IMG/VR virus record: IMGVR_UViG_3300012920_009134
Location: 1-64,000 of that record
DNA length: 64,000 nt
Strand: one strand, 5' to 3'
Source of the DNA: a virus
This document shows positions 30,704-39,261 of this stretch, in pieces. The position numbers and the translations under genes are program-made. Under the pieces are notes generated by a model. It was not told where the DNA came from. It saw nothing but the letters and a program-made list of their open reading frames with translations, and made no database searches. Position 1 is the stretch's first letter; every line of letters starts with the position of its first letter.

Positions 30704-31584
30704 ATATATTCTTAGATAATGTTAATTTAAACTCAACCAGTGGTCCTAACCATTTTGCCAAGAAACTAAAAAAATATATGGAACGTCAAGGTGATTCATT
30801 TATTCATGAACACCCCTTTGATGCACAACTTACTTTTATCCAAAGGGTCAATCTAATGGCACCAGTGTTTCAGAGATTGGATGGTATTTATTTTAATAGT
30901 GAGCAGGATTATAAGTCAATGAATGCTTCTATACTAAGAACTTACACAGAAGCAAAGGGAGTGATATTTCAGTCCGAGTTCAACAAGAGGTTGACGTTCA
31001 AATATTTTGGCGAGCACGATAACAGCGCAGTTATTCATAATGGTGCAGATCTGGAACTAATAAATCAAGTTAGACCCCTCAAAAACGACGTTCTAGAGCA
31101 GTTTGATAGTGTTTGGTGCTGTGCTTCATCTTGGCGTCCACACAAGCGTTTAAGGGGCAATATACGCTATTTTTTAGAGCACTCAAGCAGTCGGGATTGT
31201 TTGGTGGTGGCGGGACAAGTGCAAAAAGAAGATGTAATCAAGCATGAAAGAATATTTTACGTCGGCAATGTCGATATTAGCACTCTTTTTGCCATATATA
31301 AAAAAAGCAAATATTTAATTCATCTTGCATATCTAGATCACTGCCCGAATGTTGTAGTTGATGCAGTTGCTTGTGGTTGTCACGTAATATGTTCTTCGTC
31401 AGGTGGCACAAAAGAAGTTGCAGTTGGTGGCACCGTTATTGAAGAAGATGAGTGGGATCTTGAACCATTGCGACTTTACAATCCCCCTGAGATAGATTTT
31501 ACAAGAAAAAAACAAAACGATTTTAATACTAATATTGATATGACTTACGTTGCATCTCAATATCATAAGTTTATGGGAGAATAA
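30700..31584 (+). CDS. Glycosyltransferase, GT-B fold
   Basis: A 294-residue compact GT4-like protein. FQSEFNKRLTFKYFG and NGADLEL mark the inter-domain region, CCASSWRPHKRL the start of the donor domain, and YLDHCPNVVVDAVACGCHVICSSSGGTKEV the donor-binding loop, in which D replaces the first Glu of the usual E-x7-E. It is shorter than typical (350-400). Donor unknown. Starts by ATGA overlap with the GT2 gene and ends one base before the methyltransferase start. Confidence 0.75.
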   Translation: MNIFLDNVNLNSTSGPNHFAKKLKKYMERQGDSFIHEHPFDAQLTFIQRVNLMAPVFQRLDGIYFNSEQDYKSMNASILRTYTEAKGVIFQSEFNKRLTFKYFGEHDNSAVIHNGADLELINQVRPLKNDVLEQFDSVWCCASSWRPHKRLRGNIRYFLEHSSSRDCLVVAGQVQKEDVIKHERIFYVGNVDISTLFAIYKKSKYLIHLAYLDHCPNVVVDAVACGCHVICSSSGGTKEVAVGGTVIEEDEWDLEPLRLYNPPEIDFTRKKQNDFNTNIDMTYVASQYHKFMGE

Positions 31585-31585
31585 A

Positions 31586-32293
31586 ATGAAAACAGTTAGC
31601 GTAGTAAAGTATTTTGAAGAAATGGGGTATGACTGGAAAAGTGATAGAGACAGTATTGAACATATTTTAGAACTTACAAAAACCAGACCAAAAAACAATC
31701 CACCTGAGAAGTATGTGCCATCCGCTGGTGTTGAGCAAACTTATTTGGTAAAGGCAATAGCAGAAAATATTGGTGTCAAAAACTATTTTGAGATAGGTAC
31801 CGGACGAGGCACATCGTGCTATGCAGTCTCTCTTTTGCCTCACGTTGAAAACATTGTTACGGTAGATATAGTTTCGCACTTTACAAAAAAGAATGAGGCA
31901 ATCAATTCAAAACCAGTAGTTGTATCAAATGCAGACTTGTATGAAATGATTAAGTTTGAACAGAAAGATAAGATAAAATTTAAGCATGTATCTGAGTTGC
32001 CGTATATTGTAGAGGATTACGAACAGGAGATGGATCTGGCATTTGTAGATGGCAATCACACAGACTATAATGTTGTTATGCAAGATTATCTTAATTGTAA
32101 AAAAGTATTGAAACCTGGAGGAACCATTATATTTGATGACTACCATCCAGAAAAGTTTATTGTAAAACAGGTTGTTCATGATATTTTGGAGCAAGACAAG
32201 AATATTGAAGCAACGCTAGTTTGTGTGACTGGACACATATTTGAAACAGATAAGAAAAAGACTGATAGTGGAATGGTAGTTTTTAAAATATAG
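31586..32293 (+). CDS. SAM-dependent methyltransferase
   Basis: I use ATG 31586 (MKTVSVVKYFEEMG), eight bases after GGGAGA and directly after the previous stop. The 235-residue class I enzyme has the SAM-binding motif YFEIGTGRGTSCYAV, VTVDIVS ending the second strand, and DLAFVDGNHTDYNVVMQD as in Methyltransf_24-type enzymes; KPGGTIIFDDYHP follows. In a glycan operon it most likely methylates a sugar hydroxyl, or a nucleotide sugar, to cap or diversify the glycan. Confidence 0.8.
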   Translation: MKTVSVVKYFEEMGYDWKSDRDSIEHILELTKTRPKNNPPEKYVPSAGVEQTYLVKAIAENIGVKNYFEIGTGRGTSCYAVSLLPHVENIVTVDIVSHFTKKNEAINSKPVVVSNADLYEMIKFEQKDKIKFKHVSELPYIVEDYEQEMDLAFVDGNHTDYNVVMQDYLNCKKVLKPGGTIIFDDYHPEKFIVKQVVHDILEQDKNIEATLVCVTGHIFETDKKKTDSGMVVFKI

Positions 32294-32306
32294 GAGAATG
32301 TGACTT

Positions 32307-33158
32307 ATGGGTTTAGGTGGATATTTGACATGGACAGCAGCAGTTAGAGAGATCTCTGAAAATAAGTTGGATGATGATACCAAGATTGTTCCTTGTGAGA
32401 TGCATGGAGGTCGAGTCACAAAGATCGTAAAAAGTCCAATATTTGAAAACAACCCTTATGTTTACAACGAAAATACGGATAGTGAAAAGAAGAAATTTCT
32501 TTTACCAATGAATCTCCATGAAACAAACTATTGCAAAAAAGACACTCCCACACGAGCACACCAGAGATATGATAAACACATAATAGGACAAATCTGTGAG
32601 TATTATGGTATAGACAATCCAGATTTAAGATGCGAATTATATTTTACCGACCAAGAAAAATCAAAAGTCAGCAAAATACTCAAGCGTTTACCAAAAAGAT
32701 TTATTGTTATAGAACCACACTCAAAGCAAAACTACACACCAAATCGAAGGTACCCATTTGAAAAGTGGCAAAAAGTAGTAAATTCCTTAAAGGATGACAT
32801 AGACTTTGTACAGATAGGTCGCCCTGGGCAAAGGGTTTTGGACAATGTGCACTCTTTACTCGGAGAAGTTACTTTTAGAGAGGCAGCAATAGTTATACAG
32901 AACTCTGATTTATTTGTTAGCACCGAAGGCGGATTGGGTCATGCCGCAAATGCAGTAAGAAAAAAATCTATTATTGTATTGACAGGATACCAAGGATATG
33001 ATATGGTTGCTTATCCTGACAATGTTAATGTAGATATCTCTACCCATGGTCCTTGTGGATTGAAAGTAGAGTGTACTGAGTGCAAGGAAGATGCTGATAA
33101 CCATGATGAGTCTGAAATTATCTACAACATTAGAAAGTGTTTGGAGTTGTATAAATGA
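32307..33158 (+). CDS. Glycosyltransferase family 9-like (heptosyltransferase type)
   Basis: A 283-residue protein with GT9 features: GLGGYLTWTAAVREI at the start; FIVIEPHSKQNYTPNRRYPFEKWQKVV at mid-length, the segment that binds the ADP-heptose phosphates in the family; FVQIGRPG; and IVIQNSDLFVSTEGGLGHAANAV, the diagnostic donor-site glycines followed by KSIIVLTGYQ. GT9 includes LPS heptosyltransferases I-III. A heptosyltransferase beside the HldE-like genes directly downstream supports the idea that the operon makes and uses an activated heptose. GT9 members that move other sugars exist, so the donor remains open. Confidence 0.8.
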   Translation: MGLGGYLTWTAAVREISENKLDDDTKIVPCEMHGGRVTKIVKSPIFENNPYVYNENTDSEKKKFLLPMNLHETNYCKKDTPTRAHQRYDKHIIGQICEYYGIDNPDLRCELYFTDQEKSKVSKILKRLPKRFIVIEPHSKQNYTPNRRYPFEKWQKVVNSLKDDIDFVQIGRPGQRVLDNVHSLLGEVTFREAAIVIQNSDLFVSTEGGLGHAANAVRKKSIIVLTGYQGYDMVAYPDNVNVDISTHGPCGLKVECTECKEDADNHDESEIIYNIRKCLELYK

Positions 33159-34027
33159 GTAATAAAAAGATAATCGTGTTGGCGGCAGATCATAACGGCG
33201 TCGAAAGAAAGGCAGAGTTAAAAAAGTTTCTTTCAAGTGAGGGGTATTTTTGCATTGATCTAGGTCCTTATGTATCAAGCGAAAGCGTTGATTATGTTGA
33301 TTATGCAGATCAACTTTCAACTATTGTGTCTTCAGGCGAAGCGCCAAGAGGTATACTTATTTGTGGCACTGGAGTTGGCATGAGTATTGTAGCAAACCGA
33401 CATAAAGATGTCAGAGCAGTTCTTGCGCACAACTTTATGACAGCGAAGAAGTCACGAGAACATAACGATTCGAATGTTTTGTGTTTGGGTGCTTGGATAT
33501 CTTCTCAGGAAGACACAAATCAAATGACTCTTGATTGGGTAAATGAGTCATGGGGTGAAGGTAGACACGTTAAGAGAGTTGGAAAGATAGATAGACACAG
33601 TGGTATAGTTCTTACTAACGGCGTTTTCGATGTCTTGCATAAAGGTCACATAGAGTTGTTGAAGTTTGCAAAATCACAGGGGCAAAAGTTGGTGGTTGCA
33701 ATAGATTCTGATATCAGGGTAAGATCTATCAAAGGAGAGTCTAGACCTATCAATTCCGAAGAAGATAGAAAGAGGTTACTTGAGGCGATTGAGTTTGTCG
33801 ACGAGGTTTTGATTTTTAACAGCGAGTCGGACCTAAAACAACTATATGAAGAAATTGTCCCATCCTGTTTGGTTAAAGGCGGCGAGTGGACGGCAGATGA
33901 AGTTAGGGAGAGGGATGGTGTTAGTGATCAAATAGATATTAAAATATATCCCATATATGGAAATTACTCTACAACCAACACTTTGAGAAAAATTAAGAAC
34001 ATTGAGACAACTGAAAAAATACAATAG
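33155..34027 (+). CDS. RpiB-type isomerase fused to HldE-type nucleotidyltransferase
   Basis: A 290-residue fusion. Residues 1-140 are an RpiB/LacAB-type sugar-phosphate isomerase: LAADHNGVERKAELKKFL, SVDYVDYADQ, LICGTGVGMSIVANR with the catalytic cysteine C70, and SREHNDSNVLCLGAW. Residues about 148-280 match the HldE (RfaE) domain II nucleotidyltransferase: TNGVFDVLHKGHIELL with HxGH at 162-165, VAIDSDIRVRSIKGESRP, and LVKGGEWT (KGG at 241-243). The latter activates heptose 1-phosphate as an NDP-sugar. In the standard pathway GmhA, an unrelated SIS-fold enzyme, makes the heptose phosphate; here an RpiB domain is joined to the activating enzyme instead. The kinase half of HldE is the next gene. 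Confidence 0.8.
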   Translation: MSNKKIIVLAADHNGVERKAELKKFLSSEGYFCIDLGPYVSSESVDYVDYADQLSTIVSSGEAPRGILICGTGVGMSIVANRHKDVRAVLAHNFMTAKKSREHNDSNVLCLGAWISSQEDTNQMTLDWVNESWGEGRHVKRVGKIDRHSGIVLTNGVFDVLHKGHIELLKFAKSQGQKLVVAIDSDIRVRSIKGESRPINSEEDRKRLLEAIEFVDEVLIFNSESDLKQLYEEIVPSCLVKGGEWTADEVRERDGVSDQIDIKIYPIYGNYSTTNTLRKIKNIETTEKIQ

Positions 34028-34877
34028 AAAAGTTTTATTGATAGGGGATACCATAGTAGATAAGCACGTATATTCTACTGTCTCCGGTTTATCTTTAGAG
34101 TCTCCAACCGTTAAGTGCAATTTCAACAAAGAAGTCATACAACTTGGAGGGGCAGCAAACGTTGCCAAGCACATGAGTCACCTCTGTAGTGAAGTTACCT
34201 TTGTAACTTCGATGAATCCTTCCTATAATGTGCCTGGAGTAAACACAATAAATATAGAAAGTGACACATACAATACGAAAACAAGACATTGGATATCTCG
34301 TGGAGATCACACTTACAAGTACCTACAGATAAACAACACCAATCAGAATGATTTGAAATATAGTTTACAGGATCTTGTAATCGAAGAATACGATGTCCTT
34401 GCTATATCTGACTATAGGTGTGGGTTGGTGACGGATAATATTGTTGAAGAAATACTAAAAAATAAGTTTAGCAAAAAGAAATATGCTGCGTCACAAGTAT
34501 CTTCCAAAGAAAACAATTATGATAGATACCAAACATTCGACTGTTTTGTTATGAACAAATCTGAAGCAATGAGTTACACCAAGTCAGAGTTTCCTAATTT
34601 TAAGTCTTTTGCAGATCTTAAAGCGAAAACAGTGTATGTAACAATGGGTGCAGAAGGTTGTACACTGTATAACGCATCTGGATTTCACCACTTTCAGGGT
34701 AAGATTGCATCTGTGAGCAATACCATAGGGGCAGGAGATGCTTTCTACGCAGCGTTGTTATCTTCTGGTGGAGATGTTAACTTTGCAAACAGATGGGCAT
34801 CCTACTATGTATCTAGAAATATAGATGATGAGGTGACCTTAAGAGGGATGTTTGAATATGAAGAAGCAGTGCGTTGA
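34002..34877 (+). CDS. PfkB-type sugar kinase, HldE domain I-like
   Basis: A 291-residue PfkB-family kinase beginning at TTG 34002 (overlap of 26 bases with the fusion gene); the first core strand KVLLIGDTIVDKHVY follows at once and no ATG precedes it. IQLGGAANVAKHM (GGAANVA at 49-55) is the substrate-binding motif typical of HldE kinase, and NTIGAGDAFYAALL holds the catalytic Asp near 246 and the anion hole. It should phosphorylate carbon 1 of a sugar phosphate, as HldE does with heptose 7-phosphate. Together with the preceding nucleotidyltransferase domain it rebuilds both halves of HldE on two genes in reversed order. Confidence 0.8.
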   Translation: MRQLKKYNRKVLLIGDTIVDKHVYSTVSGLSLESPTVKCNFNKEVIQLGGAANVAKHMSHLCSEVTFVTSMNPSYNVPGVNTINIESDTYNTKTRHWISRGDHTYKYLQINNTNQNDLKYSLQDLVIEEYDVLAISDYRCGLVTDNIVEEILKNKFSKKKYAASQVSSKENNYDRYQTFDCFVMNKSEAMSYTKSEFPNFKSFADLKAKTVYVTMGAEGCTLYNASGFHHFQGKIASVSNTIGAGDAFYAALLSSGGDVNFANRWASYYVSRNIDDEVTLRGMFEYEEAVR

Positions 34878-35547
34878 TGCGAACAAGAAAATAAAAGAAC
34901 TAGGATTAGTAAAACTTACTTGGGGAAATGTCTCATTGTTGTCCGAATGCGGCACTTTAGTTTACATCAAACCATCCGGAGTGGCATTTGAAACAATGGT
35001 TGAGGATGATATATCCGTTGTTAATCTAAAGACCGGCGAACTTTTGGAAGGAAAGAAGCAGTCTGTAGACACAAACATACACCTTGAAATATACAGAGAA
35101 TTTGATGACGTCAAGTCGATAATACATACTCACTCAAAGTATGCAACGTCACACGCTCAAGCTCAAACACCGATAAGGTGCTTGGGAACAACACATGCAG
35201 ATTATTTTGATGGCGACATTCCTGTAACTAGAAATTTGACAAAGAATGAAATTGCAACAAACTATGAAATGAATATAGGAAAGTGCGTTGTAGAGTGGTT
35301 TCAGGAGAACAAGAGTCTTCCGACACGAAAAGGCGCAGTTTTGTTGCCTAGTCATGGAGTCTTGACGTTTGGCAAGTCTGCAGATCAAGCACTAGAAAAT
35401 GCTATAGTATTAGAAGAAGTGGCCGAAATGAATATATTATCCAACATGTTGAATAGTTCTATTGCCATCGGTCGCCATAAGCAACAACTTTTTAAAAAAC
35501 ACTATGATAGAAAAAATGGAGTTAACAAATATTATGGTCAAGGATAA
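34858..35547 (+). CDS. araD: L-ribulose-5-phosphate 4-epimerase family (AraD-like)
   Basis: I choose ATG 34858, ten bases after AGAGGG. The 229-residue protein closely follows AraD: LVKLTWGNVS, VYIKPSGV, SVDTNIH with acidic D71, IIHTHSKYATSHAQA with zinc ligands H90 and H92, GTTHADYFDGDIPVTR, LLPSHGVLTFG with the third ligand H166, and the signature ending KHYDRKNGVNKYYGQ. AraD/UlaF/SgbE interconvert L-ribulose 5-phosphate and D-xylulose 5-phosphate; related class II aldolases split C-C bonds. In this operon it may provide a pentose precursor or remodel an intermediate. I have not met it as a usual phage gene. Confidence 0.85.
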   Translation: MKKQCVDANKKIKELGLVKLTWGNVSLLSECGTLVYIKPSGVAFETMVEDDISVVNLKTGELLEGKKQSVDTNIHLEIYREFDDVKSIIHTHSKYATSHAQAQTPIRCLGTTHADYFDGDIPVTRNLTKNEIATNYEMNIGKCVVEWFQENKSLPTRKGAVLLPSHGVLTFGKSADQALENAIVLEEVAEMNILSNMLNSSIAIGRHKQQLFKKHYDRKNGVNKYYGQG

Positions 35548-35953
35548 TGAGTTTGGAATAAAGAAACTACCAGAAGTACAAAAACCTATTTTACACAAAG
35601 ATAAATATTGGGGATATATAACCTCTGTTTATGCAGATGATGATTTTACATTAAAAAAGATATTCATGAAAAAGGGAAGTCAAAGTAGTATGGAGTATCA
35701 CTGTAAAAAAGACGAATATTACTACATCTTTTCTGGTAAACTTAAGGTAGGTTTTAGGATAGGTCGTGCAAAAAATACTTCTCTGATCATGGAAGAGGGG
35801 GATGTTATACATCTAAAACCTGGTCTTATGCATATGAGAATGGCATTAGAAGACACAATTATTATAGAATGGTCTAATAAGGATGATGATTCTGACTCGC
35901 ACATCGTAGAAGATGGGAAAACATACATACACATAGATGATGAGGAAATATGA
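35534..35953 (+). CDS. Cupin-fold protein in the glycan operon
   Basis: Start uncertain: ATG 35534 has GGAG twelve bases upstream; ATGs at 35516 and 35504 are possible. About 139 residues. It is a single cupin: KPILHKDKYWGY; LKKIFMKKGSQSSMEYHCKKDEYYYIFSGKLKVGF (metal-type H and E positions); and MEEGDVIHLKPGLMHMRMAL with the last His. The layout resembles mannose-6-phosphate isomerase-type and dTDP-sugar cupins. It may isomerise a sugar phosphate or nucleotide sugar. It overlaps the transaldolase by four bases. Confidence 0.7.
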   Translation: MVKDNEFGIKKLPEVQKPILHKDKYWGYITSVYADDDFTLKKIFMKKGSQSSMEYHCKKDEYYYIFSGKLKVGFRIGRAKNTSLIMEEGDVIHLKPGLMHMRMALEDTIIIEWSNKDDDSDSHIVEDGKTYIHIDDEEI

Positions 35954-36627
35954 GAAAACTATACATTGATACAGCAAATCTAAAAGATATAAAAAAGATA
36001 AACTCTTTGGGAGTAATTCAAGGAGTGACCACAAACCCCAGTCTTATCTCTAAAGAACCAAAGCAAAATTTTGATGCTCTTATTGAGGATTTGGCAAGGT
36101 TTTGCGACAAGGCAAAACTGTCTTTAAGCGTCGAGGTATTTGCCTCAGAACCGGATGAAATGCTAAACCAAGCGCGTGATATCCATGCTTCTTTGACTAA
36201 GATAATCGATCCATCTTTGTTGAGGATAAAGATTCCTGTTGGGTTTGAAGAGTTGAGGGTAATAAAAGAACTGTCTGGTGATGGTATAAGCGTAAACTGC
36301 ACCTGCTGTTTTACCGAACAGCAGATGCAACTTGCAGCAATGAGTGGAGCAAAGTATGTATCTCTATTTTACAGTAGATTAAGAGATACATCGGGTAACC
36401 CGTCAGAAGTGTTAAGAAGAACTAGACAGTTTATCGATGATAATAATCTCGACTGTGAAATCATCGCCGGTAGCATAAGGTCTCAGGGAGATGTATCGGG
36501 TGCCTGGGCGAATGGGTGCGATATAGTAACTTGTAGTACAGCGATTATTAAGAGTATGACTAGTCACCCCAAGACAGACTCTTCTGTAGAAGGGTTTTTA
36601 AAAGATTTTAACAACTGGATTAAGTGA
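35950..36627 (+). CDS. talC: Small transaldolase / fructose-6-phosphate aldolase family
   Basis: A 225-residue member of the TalC/FSA group. LYIDTANLKDI, GVTTNPSLISKE, LSVEVFASEPDEM, LRIKIPVGFEELRVIKEL with Schiff-base lysine K94, INxT-like VNCTCCFTEQQMQLAAMSGAKYVS, and IAGSIRSQGDV match the family in order. Transaldolase makes sedoheptulose 7-phosphate from fructose 6-phosphate and erythrose 4-phosphate, and that is the precursor of NDP-heptoses. TalC is a known cyanophage auxiliary gene tied to pentose phosphate metabolism, but here it lies beside isomerase, kinase and nucleotidyltransferase genes of glycan type. That points to sugar-donor supply instead. Confidence 0.85.
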   Translation: MRKLYIDTANLKDIKKINSLGVIQGVTTNPSLISKEPKQNFDALIEDLARFCDKAKLSLSVEVFASEPDEMLNQARDIHASLTKIIDPSLLRIKIPVGFEELRVIKELSGDGISVNCTCCFTEQQMQLAAMSGAKYVSLFYSRLRDTSGNPSEVLRRTRQFIDDNNLDCEIIAGSIRSQGDVSGAWANGCDIVTCSTAIIKSMTSHPKTDSSVEGFLKDFNNWIK

Positions 36628-36628
36628 T

Positions 36629-36955
36629 ATGATTTATTGCTTTGATATTGATGGTACCGTGTGCACACCCTACAGCGGTGACTATGAAAAATCTCAACCA
36701 ATAAAAGATAGAATTGAAAAGGTCAATCAACTCTATGATGAGGGCAATACCATATTCATGCTAACTGCTAGAGGTATGGGTAGGACTGACAACGATCAGA
36801 TTGGTGCTTATAAATGTATGTATACGTTCACCGAAAACCAGCTAGACAAGTGGGGTGTTAAGTATCATAAGTTGTTTTTGGGCAAACCTAACGCAGATCT
36901 CTACATAGATGATAAGGGAATGAAAGATTTAGATTTCTTTGGTGGCGGTGAATGA
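36629..36955 (+). CDS. Small HAD-family phosphatase
   Basis: A 108-residue HAD-fold protein. FDIDGTVC has nucleophile D6 and acid D8; NTIFMLTARGMG gives motif II; LFLGKPNADLYIDDKGM gives the lysine of motif III and the acidic motif IV. It is shorter than GmhB (about 190 residues) and resembles small HAD proteins found in capsule clusters. In this operon it could remove the C7 phosphate of a heptose bisphosphate, the one step otherwise missing from the pathway; this is inference from position. Overlaps the next gene by four bases. Confidence 0.75.
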   Translation: MIYCFDIDGTVCTPYSGDYEKSQPIKDRIEKVNQLYDEGNTIFMLTARGMGRTDNDQIGAYKCMYTFTENQLDKWGVKYHKLFLGKPNADLYIDDKGMKDLDFFGGGE

Positions 36956-37857
36956 AGGTATACATCAATAGACAACCAAAACACGGACCTTGGGGCGGAG
37001 GTGCTAAGACAGTTAATAAACTTGTAGAACTACTACTACACAAGGGTCATACTGTTGTCTACGAACTTCAAGAAGGTATTGATGTTATCTTTTGTATGGA
37101 TCCTCGACCAAATCATAGAGGCGAATGGTATCAACATTTTTTAGATTATAGGTTTGAAAATAAAAACACTAAAATAGTGCAGCGAGTAGGGGACGTTGGT
37201 ACTCACTCAAAACCACATCTAACTGATATGGTAAGGCAGACTCTACCACATTCAGATCATTTTATATTTCCTAGTAAATGGGCCAAAGAGTGGATAGGTT
37301 TCGAATCAGAAAACTTCGATATAATCAATAATGCCCCAATGCAAATATTTTATGAAAACAGAAAACTAGACCTAAAACTATCAGAACAAGTTAGTGTTGT
37401 TACGCACCATTGGTCTACCAACCCTAAAAAGGGATTCGATATATATCAAAAATTTGAAGAATGGTGCAAGGATCAAAATATTAGTTTTCACTATATTGGA
37501 CAAGTCCCACCAGGAGTTGTTTTTGAAAACTACACAAAACCAATATCAGCAGAACAACTTTCTGTAGTTTTACCAAAACATGACATATATTTAACCGCTT
37601 CACAAGAAGAAGCGGGTGCCAACCATGTCCTGGAAGCACTTGCAGTAGGACTTCCGGTAGTTTACAGAGATACCGGAGGCAGCATAAATAACTATTGCCA
37701 TCCTTATGGAGAAGAATATTCTACTTTTGATGGTATGGTTGATAAAGTGCAGAAGGTTATAGGGCATTATGATACTTACAAAAGTGAAGTATTAAAGTAT
37801 GTCGACAACAATGATAACGTTATTGAGAGATATTGTGACATTATAGAGAAAATCTAA
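36952..37857 (+). CDS. Glycosyltransferase, GT4-like
   Basis: A 301-residue GT-B fold protein. MKVYINRQPKHGPWGGGAKTVNKL is the N-terminal acceptor loop with its glycines, FIFPSKWAKEWIGF and NAPMQIFY the linker, VVTHHWSTNPKKGFDIY the donor domain start, and YLTASQEEAGANHVLEALAVGLPVVYRDTGG the donor-binding E-x7-E motif. Retaining transfer from an NDP-sugar is expected. It lies between the HAD phosphatase and the deacetylase-like gene. Confidence 0.8.
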   Translation: MKVYINRQPKHGPWGGGAKTVNKLVELLLHKGHTVVYELQEGIDVIFCMDPRPNHRGEWYQHFLDYRFENKNTKIVQRVGDVGTHSKPHLTDMVRQTLPHSDHFIFPSKWAKEWIGFESENFDIINNAPMQIFYENRKLDLKLSEQVSVVTHHWSTNPKKGFDIYQKFEEWCKDQNISFHYIGQVPPGVVFENYTKPISAEQLSVVLPKHDIYLTASQEEAGANHVLEALAVGLPVVYRDTGGSINNYCHPYGEEYSTFDGMVDKVQKVIGHYDTYKSEVLKYVDNNDNVIERYCDIIEKI

Positions 37858-37858
37858 T

Positions 37859-38557
37859 ATGAAAGTTAATATAAGCATAGACGATGTAAGTCCGCACCCT
37901 TTTTCATCCACAAGAGTATTGGAGAGGTGTGGAGAATTAATAGAAGTATTTCCAGATATTAAGTTTTCTTTGTTTATTCCCCTTGCTTATTGGAGAACAA
38001 TGAAATCGGGAACAACCACAGCAAAACCAATGTACATTTCTGAGTTTCCAGAGTTCTGCGAAACTATACTTGAACTTCCAGAACAAAACTACGAGATAGG
38101 TTTTCATGGGTATTATCATGGAATCCCCGGTAAAAGTGATAATGATGAGTTTCAGTACTTGAATTATGATGACGCACTTGTTAAAATAGATCTGATGTTC
38201 GATGAGGTGGATAAGGCAGGTTTGCAGAATAAGTTTAGAAAAATATTTAGACCACCAGCGTGGCGGTTAAGTCCAGACTCATTTAAAGCACTGTCTGACA
38301 GGGGGTTTGAAGTGTTTGCATTAACTGATCTGCCTTATACAAGAGAAGTGTATGCCGGAGAAGAGGACAATCATCCATGTACTTATTCCAATCAATTTCC
38401 TCCATTTAAAGATCTACACGTAGAAGATAAAGCAGGTATTGTGTATCATGCTTGTGAGTGGGATAAGAACTTTCTTACTATAGAAAAGTCTCACGATTTA
38501 ACAAACTTTCTTGAAGACAAAGAGAAAACGTTCGTATTTCTAAAGGGATTGTTGTAA
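37859..38557 (+). CDS. Polysaccharide deacetylase-like protein (CE4/DUF2334 type)
   Basis: A 232-residue protein with a NodB-like barrel pattern. VNISIDDVSPHPF supplies the metal-binding Asp pair (D8, D9), YEIGFHGYYHG the two histidines of motif 2, and FRPPAWRLSPDSFKALSDRGF the arginine-proline motif 3. YHACEWDKN near the end may hold the last histidine motif. It should remove N- or O-acetyl groups from a sugar or glycan in a metal-dependent way. No signal peptide is seen, so it may act on cytoplasmic intermediates. Confidence 0.75.
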   Translation: MKVNISIDDVSPHPFSSTRVLERCGELIEVFPDIKFSLFIPLAYWRTMKSGTTTAKPMYISEFPEFCETILELPEQNYEIGFHGYYHGIPGKSDNDEFQYLNYDDALVKIDLMFDEVDKAGLQNKFRKIFRPPAWRLSPDSFKALSDRGFEVFALTDLPYTREVYAGEEDNHPCTYSNQFPPFKDLHVEDKAGIVYHACEWDKNFLTIEKSHDLTNFLEDKEKTFVFLKGLL

Positions 38558-39261
38558 TGGGAATGACAGATGGGTATTTGATTCCAAAAATGCCTCAATA
38601 TATAGCAAAAAAGATTAACAGTCTAGATAGTGGTTCAAGAATCGCATGGTTAGGTCAAATTCATCCTGATATGAATGACACATGTGATATGTACAAGGCA
38701 ATAATGAATCTTGTTGAGGTTGAAGATTTAAGGTGTGACTTTTACGATCTGAATAATGATGACAGCATTGCTGAAAACTCTTATGTTTGGGATGTGAATA
38801 CTGAATGGGATTTTACAGGTTACGATATTATTGTTGCAGTGAGGATATTTTATGCCTGTAACTCTGCTAGTCAGTTAATAAGGAACATTAAAAAAATGGT
38901 ATCTACGGAACAAAACATAGTAGGTGATTTGATGTCCGGTAACACCGGTGCTCACATAACAAATCCAGAATCTGGTATTTATCGCCAGTATTACTCTACG
39001 ATGGTAGAGGATTGTGAAGTTTTTATGAAACCAGCAAACAGCAAGGCAATCATTCCAATGCTTCCAAAGATGTGGATTGATCATGATATCAAAAATCCTG
39101 TCGGCAAATTCGGTTTCGGTGTAAAGCAAAACCACAAAGATCAAGTTTTGACAGAAGAGATGCTTGCAGAAAGCGGAATTAAAGTTACACCAATATCAGT
39201 TTTTAGAGAACCGACAAAATATAGAATATATTCAATATGTGAGTTTACAAATGACGTTTAA
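38557..39261 (+). CDS. Uncharacterised operon protein, possibly methyltransferase-like
   Basis: A 234-residue protein starting on the last base of the deacetylase stop. IAWLGQIHPDMNDTCDMYKAIMNL, then LRCDFYDLNNDD, then FTGYDIIVAVRIFYACNSASQLI and IKKMVSTEQNIVGDLMSG, suggest a Rossmann-like fold of class I methyltransferase type, but the glycine-rich loop is degenerate (WLGQIHP). The C-terminal third is not recognisable. It could be an inactive or divergent methyltransferase or an unrelated transferase. It overlaps the next gene by 11 bases. Confidence 0.5.
   Translation: MGMTDGYLIPKMPQYIAKKINSLDSGSRIAWLGQIHPDMNDTCDMYKAIMNLVEVEDLRCDFYDLNNDDSIAENSYVWDVNTEWDFTGYDIIVAVRIFYACNSASQLIRNIKKMVSTEQNIVGDLMSGNTGAHITNPESGIYRQYYSTMVEDCEVFMKPANSKAIIPMLPKMWIDHDIKNPVGKFGFGVKQNHKDQVLTEEMLAESGIKVTPISVFREPTKYRIYSICEFTNDV

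Noticed and set aside
36952-37857. Possible DNA base glucosyltransferase of T4 alpha/beta-gt type
   Set aside because: The donor-site motifs are those of general GT4 enzymes and no hydroxymethylpyrimidine synthesis gene is in view, so DNA as acceptor cannot be supported.
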